Below, piece by piece: positions 14,514-20,322 of a DNA stretch of 20,322 bases (position 1 is its first letter; each line of letters opens with the position of its first letter). The stretch covers positions 1-20,322 of the forward strand of contig JAOBJV010000008.1 of the NCBI GenBank assembly GCA_025728385.1. Reading direction: 5' to 3'. A program made the position numbers and the translations under genes. The notes below the pieces were generated by a model. That model did not search any database. It was not told the origin of the DNA and saw only the letters and a list, made by a program, of their open reading frames with translations. The DNA comes from Lightella neohaematopini (GTDB lineage: Bacteria > Pseudomonadota > Gammaproteobacteria > Enterobacterales > Enterobacteriaceae).

Positions 14514-15137
14514 ATGAATAAAAATTTTACAAATTATTTTAGTAAATTATTAATTATTACATGTTTAAGTTTATTTAGTGCATGTCATAATAATATAAAA
14601 ATAATTAATAACAATTACTATAATTGGAATCATCAACAACAACTACTATTAAATATTAAACATTATAAATTAAATGGATTAATTACTTACATATCAAAAC
14701 AATATAATATTAGTGCCAATTTTTATTGGCAACAAATTAGTAATAATGATTATAAATTTATTTTAACTAATCAATTTAATACTATTAAATTATGTTTAAA
14801 TGTTACAAATAATACTACAAAACTAATTATAAATAATAATATTTTTTGTTATCAACAATTACCAGATATCGTTATAAAAGAATTATTTAATATTAATGTA
14901 CCTTTTAAATATTTAAATCAAATAGTTTTAGGTATAATTGATAGTAATCAAAAGTTTATTTTAAATAAATATGGTTATTTAAATAAAACTACATTATATG
15001 ATAATAATAATGTATGGAATATAATTTATAGTAAACATAATTATTATCATAATAATATGGTCGTATTATCAAAATGTATAGAATTATATTGTAATGATGT
15101 TAATATAAAAATTAAAATTTATAACTGGATAATATAA
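14514..15137 (+). CDS. lolB: Outer-membrane lipoprotein receptor LolB
   Basis: 207 residues, the same length as E. coli LolB. LolB is itself a lipoprotein; it takes lipoproteins from periplasmic LolA and inserts them in the outer membrane. Residues 1-23 form a lipoprotein signal peptide ending in LFSAC, with Cys24 as lipidation site. The mature part shows the LolB pattern: NGLITYISKQYNISANFYWQQ, YKFILTNQFN, and a C-terminal IKIKIYNWI like E. coli MDNWIVK. It is otherwise strongly drifted to Asn/Ile/Lys/Tyr. ispE follows after 5 nt, so the two are probably co-translated. Together with bamE and lepB it supports an active outer-membrane assembly route; the BamE precursor itself would be a LolB client. 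Confidence 0.93.
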   Translation: MNKNFTNYFSKLLIITCLSLFSACHNNIKIINNNYYNWNHQQQLLLNIKHYKLNGLITYISKQYNISANFYWQQISNNDYKFILTNQFNTIKLCLNVTNNTTKLIINNNIFCYQQLPDIVIKELFNINVPFKYLNQIVLGIIDSNQKFILNKYGYLNKTTLYDNNNVWNIIYSKHNYYHNNMVVLSKCIELYCNDVNIKIKIYNWII

Positions 15138-15142
15138 CAAAA

Positions 15143-16018
15143 ATGGCTAATTATTGTTTACCATCACCAGCAAAAATTAATTTGTTATTACATATTATAG
15201 GTTGTAAAAAAAATGGTTATCATAAATTACAAACAGTTACACAATTTATTAATTATAGTGACATAATTAATATTACTGTAACTAAAAATAATATTGTTAG
15301 TTTATCTAGTAATATTAATAAAATAATTTCACAAAATAATTTAGTTGTAAAAGCAGTAAAATTACTAAAATATTTTTGTCTAAAAAACAAATGTATTAAT
15401 AAATATTTTGGAATACATATTAAAATAAATAAAGTTATTCCTATAGGTAGTGGATTAGGTGGATCTTCATCTAATGTTGCTACAATATTATTAATCTTAA
15501 ATAAAATTTGGCATTGTAATTTAACATTACCTGATTTAGCAAAAATAGGTTTATTGCTTGGTGCTGATGTACCACTATTTATATATGGTCATACAGCTAT
15601 AGTTGAAGGTATAGGAGAAATAAATACTCCAATATCTTTAAAAGAAAAATGGTATGTAATTATTATACCCCCAATAGAAATTTCTACAACTAAAATATTT
15701 AGCTATGTTAACACTAATAATTATTCTGTTATAAAAACTCATACAGAATTATTATCTAGTAAATATTATAATGATTTTGAAAGTATAGTAGTAAAAAAAT
15801 TTCCAATAATAAAAAAATATATATTATGGTTATCACAATATGTTCCTGCTAGATTAACTGGAACTGGATCATGTATATTTGCTGAATGTGACAATCAAAA
15901 TATAGCTTATTCTATTTTATTCAATAAACCTAGTGAAGTAAAAGGTTTTGTAACTAAAAGTAGGAATATTTCACCATTACATAGTGTTCTTAAAAACAAA
16001 AAAATATTTAGTTATTAG
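15143..16018 (+). CDS. ispE: 4-diphosphocytidyl-2-C-methyl-D-erythritol kinase IspE
   Basis: 291 residues (E. coli 283). IspE phosphorylates CDP-methylerythritol in the MEP isoprenoid pathway. It is a GHMP kinase: the N-terminal PSPAKINLLLHI contains the conserved Lys11, the ATP-binding loop IPIGSGLGGSSSN spans about 99-111, LGADVPLFI holds the catalytic-type Asp142, and LTGTGSCIFAE forms the third motif. The ATG at 15143 is 5 nt after lolB and aligns with family starts. Its retention implies undecaprenyl-phosphate and quinone precursors are still made. The pathway's DXP also feeds PdxJ. Confidence 0.97.
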   Translation: MANYCLPSPAKINLLLHIIGCKKNGYHKLQTVTQFINYSDIINITVTKNNIVSLSSNINKIISQNNLVVKAVKLLKYFCLKNKCINKYFGIHIKINKVIPIGSGLGGSSSNVATILLILNKIWHCNLTLPDLAKIGLLLGADVPLFIYGHTAIVEGIGEINTPISLKEKWYVIIIPPIEISTTKIFSYVNTNNYSVIKTHTELLSSKYYNDFESIVVKKFPIIKKYILWLSQYVPARLTGTGSCIFAECDNQNIAYSILFNKPSEVKGFVTKSRNISPLHSVLKNKKIFSY

Positions 16019-16038
16019 TATTTTATTTGGAATTATAT

Positions 16039-16989
16039 ATGTCTAGTATAAAATTATTTTCTGGAAGTGCTACTACACAATTAGCATATCATATTGCTGC
16101 TAACTTAAAATTAAGTGTTAGTAACGCATTTATAGGTCGTTTTAGTGATGGTGAAATTAATATACAAATTAATGAAAATGTAAGAGGTGACGATATTTTT
16201 ATTATTCAATCTACGTGTGCTCCGACTAATGATAACATTATGGAATTAATTTTAATGATCGATGCTTTAAAAAGAGCTTCTGCTAGAAGAATTACTGCTG
16301 TAATACCATATTTTGGTTATGCTAGACAAGATAGAAGAGTTAGATCATCTAGAGTACCTATTACTGCTAAAGTTATTGCTGATTTTTTATCTAGTGTTGG
16401 TGTTGATCGTATTCTTACCGTTGATTTACATACTGAACAAATACAAGGATTTTTTACAGTTCCTGTAGATAATGTTTTTGGTAGTATTGTGTTAATTGAT
16501 GATATACGTAAAAAAGTGTTATATAATCCTATTATTGTATCTCCAGATATTGGTGGGGTTATTCGTGCACGTGCTGTAGCTAAATTACTTAATGATATTG
16601 ATATTGCTATTATTGATAAAAGAAGATCAAAAGCTAATATAGCTCAAGTTATGAATGTTATTGGTGATGTTTCTCATCGTGATTGTTTAATAATTGATGA
16701 TATGATTGATACTGCTAGCACTATATGTGAAGCTGCTAATATTTTGAAAAAAAATTTAGCTAAAAGAATATTTGTATATGCTACACATCCAGTATTTTCT
16801 GGTAATGCTTATTATAATATCAAAAATTCTGTAATTGATGAATTAATTGTATGTGATACAATACCATTAACGTCAACAATAAAATTATTATCTAATATTA
16901 AAATATTAACTTTAGCTAACATGTTAGCAGAAGCAATTAGGCGTATTAATAATGAAGAATCAATATCAGAGATGTTTAAAGTAAAATGA
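16039..16989 (+). CDS. prs: Ribose-phosphate pyrophosphokinase (PRPP synthetase)
   Basis: 316 residues from the ATG at 16039 (E. coli 315). Prs makes PRPP from ribose 5-phosphate and ATP for nucleotide, NAD, His and Trp synthesis. The protein is among the best conserved here: GRFSDGEINIQINENVRG, QSTCAPTNDN, PYFGYARQDRRVRSSRVPITAK, VDLHTEQIQGFF with the catalytic-region His131. An in-frame TTG at 16027 would add four residues. I reject it because the ATG gives E. coli numbering exactly and has GGA upstream. The ribose-phosphate loop DDMIDTGGT (220-228 in E. coli) reads DDMIDTAST here. The stop TGA overlaps the pth start (ATGA). Confidence 0.98.
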   Translation: MSSIKLFSGSATTQLAYHIAANLKLSVSNAFIGRFSDGEINIQINENVRGDDIFIIQSTCAPTNDNIMELILMIDALKRASARRITAVIPYFGYARQDRRVRSSRVPITAKVIADFLSSVGVDRILTVDLHTEQIQGFFTVPVDNVFGSIVLIDDIRKKVLYNPIIVSPDIGGVIRARAVAKLLNDIDIAIIDKRRSKANIAQVMNVIGDVSHRDCLIIDDMIDTASTICEAANILKKNLAKRIFVYATHPVFSGNAYYNIKNSVIDELIVCDTIPLTSTIKLLSNIKILTLANMLAEAIRRINNEESISEMFKVK

Positions 16990-17591
16990 TTAAGTTAATT
17001 ATTGGATTATCTAATTATGGTTTACTATATAATAATAATAGACATAATATTGGAGCAAAATTTATTTTTACCTTTGCTAAATATAATAATTTAATCCTTA
17101 AAAAGGATATAAAATTATTTAGTTATATTGGTGAATTTAAAATAGATAATGATAGTGTATATTTATTATTACCAATGACATATATTAATATGAACGGCAA
17201 ATCATTATTTGCCGTAGCTAATTTTTACAATATTAAAACAAATGAGATATTAATTATTCATGATGAATTAGATTTACCACTTGGTAAAATAAGATTTAAG
17301 CAAAAAATAAATAATACTAGTCATAATGGTGTAAAAAATATTGTATTAACGTTTAATAGTAATAATTTATATAGAATTAAAATCGGTATCGGACATCCAG
17401 GAAATAAAAATAAAGTAGTTAATTTTTTGTTATCTGATATGTCTATTAAAGAATTAAAAATAATAAAATACACTTTTAATTCAATAATAAAAAATATTAG
17501 ATATATTATTTATTTAGATGAGTACAATATTAGTAAATTTATTTTTCGACATAATAAATTAATTCAATTAACTAAAGATAATGTTGATTAA
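16986..17591 (+). CDS. pth: Peptidyl-tRNA hydrolase
   Basis: 201 residues (E. coli 194). Pth cleaves peptidyl-tRNA that drops off ribosomes, recycling tRNA. Active-site residues keep E. coli numbering: N10, H20 in NRHNIG, N68 in INMNGKS, D93 in IIHDELDLPLG, and H113-N114 in SHNG. IGIGHPGNKNKVVNFLL is typical of the C-terminal lobe. Two normally rigid segments differ: NPG near residue 10 is NYG, and the glycine/His-rich GGGHGG (107-112) is KINNTS. The ATG overlaps the prs stop by 4 nt. ychF follows after 6 nt, preserving the pth-ychF pair of enterobacteria. Confidence 0.95.
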   Translation: MIKLIIGLSNYGLLYNNNRHNIGAKFIFTFAKYNNLILKKDIKLFSYIGEFKIDNDSVYLLLPMTYINMNGKSLFAVANFYNIKTNEILIIHDELDLPLGKIRFKQKINNTSHNGVKNIVLTFNSNNLYRIKIGIGHPGNKNKVVNFLLSDMSIKELKIIKYTFNSIIKNIRYIIYLDEYNISKFIFRHNKLIQLTKDNVD

Positions 17592-17597
17592 AACTCA

Positions 17598-18674
17598 ATG
17601 AATATTAGATGTGGTATTATAGGCTTGCCTAATATTGGTAAGTCAACTTTATTTAATTTATTAACTAATAGTCAAGTTAAAGCAGATAATTATCCGTTTT
17701 GTACAATTAATCCTAACATAGGAATTGTTAATTTATATGATCCTCGTTTATACAAAATAGCTAATATTATTAATGTAAATAATATATTATATTCTAGAAT
17801 TCAATTAATTGACACTGCTGGTTTAATTAAAAATGCTGCTAATGGTATTGGTTTAGGAGAAAAAATACTAGAACAGTTATACAAAGTTAATATTATTTAT
17901 CATGTAGTACGTAATTTTAAAAAAAATAGTATTCATCATGTATACAATCGTATTTCACCAATAGAAGATATTAATATAATTAATACAGAATTAATTTTTT
18001 ATGATTTAATCAGATGTGAAAATTTATTAAGTAAATTAAAATATAATATTGCTAATAAAAATATCATAAAAATTTATAACAAATTAATATCATGCTTAAA
18101 CAGTAATAAAATGTTAAAAACATTAAAGTTTAGTGATGAAGAAAAAAATATTATTAGTAGTTTAAATTTTATTACTTTAAAACCAATGATTTATATTTTT
18201 AATTGTGATAATGAAATTAATACACAAAATATATTAAATACTACTAATTATAGTAAAGATATAATAATAAATATTAATTTTTTGAAAGAAAAAAATATTA
18301 ATAATATAATTGAAAAATCTATATTAGATAAAGTAAATTTCAGAATATATAATAAAATTTTAAGTAAAAATAATTTGGTAAAATTATTTATGATAACATT
18401 TAATTTATTAAATATAATTAACTTCTTTACTTTTAATGATAAAGAAATAAAGTCTTGGATAATAAAACGTGGAACTACAGCATTAACTGCTGCTAAAAAA
18501 ATACATTCTGATATTTATAATGGTTTTATAAAAGTTAAGGTAATAAATTACGATAGATTTATACTAATTAATAATAATAATAAGTTTCAAAAATTAAATA
18601 AAATACCATATTCAATTTATAATAAACATTATTCCATAATTGATGGAGATATACTAAAGTTTGTATTTCGTTAA
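17598..18674 (+). CDS. ychF: Ribosome-binding ATPase YchF (OLA1 family)
   Basis: 358 residues (E. coli 363). YchF is an Obg-family P-loop protein that hydrolyses ATP, binds ribosomes and modulates stress responses. G1 GLPNIGKST is at 9-17, G3 DTAG at 72-75 (E. coli DIAG), and the catalytic-type His114 is in IHHV. A helical coiled-coil insert covers about 128-190. The base-specificity motif, NVNE in E. coli, reads NCDN (202-205). The C-terminal TGS domain begins near INFFTFNDKEIKSW, with TAAKKIHSDIYNGFIKVKVI, and ends at IIDGDILKFVFR. GEGLGN after G3 is GIGLGE. No gene lies in the next 114 nt. Confidence 0.95.
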   Translation: MNIRCGIIGLPNIGKSTLFNLLTNSQVKADNYPFCTINPNIGIVNLYDPRLYKIANIINVNNILYSRIQLIDTAGLIKNAANGIGLGEKILEQLYKVNIIYHVVRNFKKNSIHHVYNRISPIEDINIINTELIFYDLIRCENLLSKLKYNIANKNIIKIYNKLISCLNSNKMLKTLKFSDEEKNIISSLNFITLKPMIYIFNCDNEINTQNILNTTNYSKDIIININFLKEKNINNIIEKSILDKVNFRIYNKILSKNNLVKLFMITFNLLNIINFFTFNDKEIKSWIIKRGTTALTAAKKIHSDIYNGFIKVKVINYDRFILINNNNKFQKLNKIPYSIYNKHYSIIDGDILKFVFR

Positions 18675-18761
18675 TTTTTTAATTGTAGTCACTAATTCTT
18701 AATAAACTTTGTAATTTAATATGATTTATTATACACTACATAAAATTTTTAGATTTTAATG

Positions 18762-18767
18762 TATAAT
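18762..18767 (+). promoter_or_regulatory. Possible -10 element of pssA
   Basis: A perfect TATAAT 21 nt upstream of the pssA ATG, in the only intergenic region between ychF and pssA. No convincing -35 is visible at the right distance, and chance matches are common in this DNA. Confidence 0.28.
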
Positions 18768-18788
18768 TGAAATTATTAATAATAATTT

Positions 18789-20135
18789 ATGAAAATTAAT
18801 AATTATTATAAACAATATCTTATCAAATTATTAAAAATACCCCAGTCATCTAACAAAATTAGGACATTATTTTCACCAACTGATTTTAATAAAGAATTAA
18901 TATACTCTATTAGCAAAGCAAGATTTAGAATATATATAGTATTATTATATTTTGATTGTGATCGTAGTGGTAGATTAATATTAGATACTTTATATAAAGC
19001 TAAAAAAAATTACTATAATCTTGATATAGTAATTATAGTTGATCTAAATCGTGCTAAAAGAAACAGATTTGGTAATACTAACAAAGTAACAAATATTGAT
19101 TGGTATTATTACATAGCACAAATAAATTCAGATATAGAAATTCCAATATATGGAATTCCAATTAGTAATAGAGAATATCTTGGAGTTTTTCATTTAAAAG
19201 GATTTATTATTGATAATAAAGTAATTTATAGTGGTGCTAATATTAATGATATTTATTTGGAAAAATTAAATTATTGTAGATATGATCGTTATAAAATTAT
19301 TAAAAATAAATTATTAGCTGATACATTAGTCTATTATATTCAACAATATTTATTAACTGCAAAAGCAATTAGTAGATTAAATAATATTAATAGTAAAAAT
19401 ATTATTGTTAACAATAATATTTTTACATTACGAAAAACTTTAAGAACAGCAAATTATCATTATTTAGGTACTATTAATTATAATAAATTATCAATTGTTC
19501 CGTTAGTTGGTTTAGGTAAATATAATTTATTAAATAAAACTATTTATCATCTTATTTATTCTGCTCAAAAAAAAATAATCTTGTGTACTCCATATTTTAA
19601 TATACCTAATGTACTACTTAATAGTATTGTTGATGTATTAAATCTTGGTATAACAGTAGAAATTATTGTTAGTGATAAAACGGCTAGTGATTTCTATGTT
19701 CCTAAAAAAAATGACAATTTTCATATAACTAACATCATACCATATCTATATGAAATAAATCTTCGTGATATTATGATAAAATTACAAAATTATATTGATC
19801 ATGGAGATTTAATAATTAAAATATGGAAAAATCAATATAATTCTTTTCATATGAAAGGTATTTGGATTGATAATGATTGGTGTATGTTAACTAGCAATAA
19901 TCTTAATATAAGATCATGGCAATTAGATTTAGAAAATGCTCTACTAATTTATGACCCACAACACTTTCTAACTAAAGAAAATGAGATAGAATTAAATAAT
20001 ATTAATAATTACACAAAATTAATTAAACATTATAACGATATACAAATTATTGCTGATTATCCTATTAAAATACGTAATTTAATAAACAAAATACGGAAAA
20101 TTAATTTTGATAAGATAATAAAATTTTTAATATAA
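18789..20135 (+). CDS. pssA: CDP-diacylglycerol-serine O-phosphatidyltransferase PssA (phospholipase-D type)
   Basis: 448 residues (E. coli 451). PssA makes phosphatidylserine from CDP-diacylglycerol and serine, leading to phosphatidylethanolamine. It is the Gram-negative, ribosome/membrane-associated type of the phospholipase D superfamily. Both HKD-type motifs are present: HLKGFIIDNKVIYSGAN (H135, K137, D142) and HMKGIWIDNDW (H354, K356, D361). Other strong matches are VPLVGLGKYNLLNKTI, CTPYFNIP, VSDKTASDFYVP, YLYEINLR and SWQLDLENALLI. The stop codon directly abuts the 3' end of the 5S rRNA gene on the other strand. pssA facing an rRNA operon is also found near E. coli rrnG. Confidence 0.98.
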   Translation: MKINNYYKQYLIKLLKIPQSSNKIRTLFSPTDFNKELIYSISKARFRIYIVLLYFDCDRSGRLILDTLYKAKKNYYNLDIVIIVDLNRAKRNRFGNTNKVTNIDWYYYIAQINSDIEIPIYGIPISNREYLGVFHLKGFIIDNKVIYSGANINDIYLEKLNYCRYDRYKIIKNKLLADTLVYYIQQYLLTAKAISRLNNINSKNIIVNNNIFTLRKTLRTANYHYLGTINYNKLSIVPLVGLGKYNLLNKTIYHLIYSAQKKIILCTPYFNIPNVLLNSIVDVLNLGITVEIIVSDKTASDFYVPKKNDNFHITNIIPYLYEINLRDIMIKLQNYIDHGDLIIKIWKNQYNSFHMKGIWIDNDWCMLTSNNLNIRSWQLDLENALLIYDPQHFLTKENEIELNNINNYTKLIKHYNDIQIIADYPIKIRNLINKIRKINFDKIIKFLI

Positions 20136-20255
20136 AAACCTGATAATTTCCTACTCTCACATAGAATAACTCTACACTACCATCGGCACCACAACATTTA
20201 ACTTCTGAGTTCGGAATGGATTCAGGTTGATCTATTGCGTTATTATTATCAGGTT
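20136..20255 (-). rRNA. rrf: 5S ribosomal RNA
   Basis: The minus strand matches E. coli 5S rRNA along its length. Landmarks are the loop segment CATTCCGAACTCAGAAGT, GTGCCGATGGTAGTGT, and GAGAGTAGG near the 3' end. Helix I is formed by AACCTGATAAT at the 5' end with ATTATCAGGTTT at the 3' end, which sets the boundaries at 120 nt, the same length as E. coli. Stems are A-U enriched compared with E. coli while loops are kept. The 3' end directly touches the pssA stop codon, leaving no room for a terminator between them. Confidence 0.95.
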
Positions 20256-20286
20256 TATAAATTTATAAAAACAACTTAGGTGTTAT

Positions 20287-20322
20287 AAGGTTAAATTCTC
20301 ACGGGCAATTAGTATCAGTTAG
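20287..20322 (-). rRNA. rrl: 23S ribosomal RNA, 3' end only (partial)
   Basis: The minus strand reads CTAACTGATACTAATTGCCC, then GTGAGAATTTAACCTT, closely matching the last 36 nt of E. coli 23S rRNA (CTAACCGGTACTAATGAACC, GTGAGGCTTAACCTT). The gene continues past the right edge. The spacer to 5S is 31 nt, with no tRNA. Confidence 0.92.

Noticed and set aside
16027..16038. TTG as the prs start
   Set aside because: The ATG at 16039 reproduces E. coli residue numbering and has GGA upstream at a suitable distance.
1..20322. Mobile elements, prophage, CRISPR array or defence islands
   Set aside because: No transposase or phage-like protein, no spaced direct-repeat array, and almost no uncharacterised coding space remains.

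Overview
The window is very A+T-rich (by eye only about a fifth is G+C; not computed). It looks like a chromosomal segment of a reduced-genome gammaproteobacterium of enterobacterial ancestry, most likely an insect endosymbiont. Every protein has a recognisable E. coli counterpart of nearly the same length. Local gene order repeats several E. coli neighbourhoods, genes are tightly packed, and genes normally present between them (recN, hemA and others) are gone. I cannot name the species. TGA ends smpB, prfA and prs, so the code appears standard. No mobile element, prophage, CRISPR array or novel defence or metabolic cluster is visible. The interest lies in how conserved genes have been modified.

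Layout. (1) 1-6499, minus strand: lepA-lepB-rnc-era-recO-pdxJ-acpS-tadA, a tight operon-like run covering translation, protein export, RNA processing, ribosome assembly, DNA repair, vitamin B6 and acyl-carrier-protein activation. tadA runs off the left edge. (2) 6580-10160: ung (+), grpE (-) behind a well-preserved heat-shock promoter, nadK (+), bamE (+, frameshifted in a run of nine T), smpB (+), and the tmRNA gene ssrA (+). (3) 10161-10503: a 343-nt gene-free spacer. (4) 10504-18674: chaA (+), kdsA-prmC-prfA (-), then lolB-ispE-prs-pth-ychF (+). This matches the E. coli 27-min neighbourhood, minus hemA and sirB genes. (5) 18789-20322: pssA (+) running head-on into the 5S and 23S rRNA genes (-), an arrangement also found beside E. 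coli rrnG.

As a system, the genes keep a functioning Gram-negative envelope (LepB, BamE, LolB, KdsA, PssA). They also keep a complete ribosome rescue and termination kit (tmRNA, SmpB, Pth, RF1 and its methylase PrmC), isoprenoid, NADP and PRPP supply, and some DNA repair (Ung, RecO).

The most notable observations are: bamE, whose signal peptide and mature domain lie in different frames joined at a T9 slippery run; an SmpB that has lost several conserved residues while tmRNA still looks complete; a tmRNA tag containing Cys and Pro and a tmRNA gene with no encoded CCA; a near-consensus sigma-32 promoter before grpE; and substitutions at conserved functional positions in RNase III, Prs, Pth and YchF.
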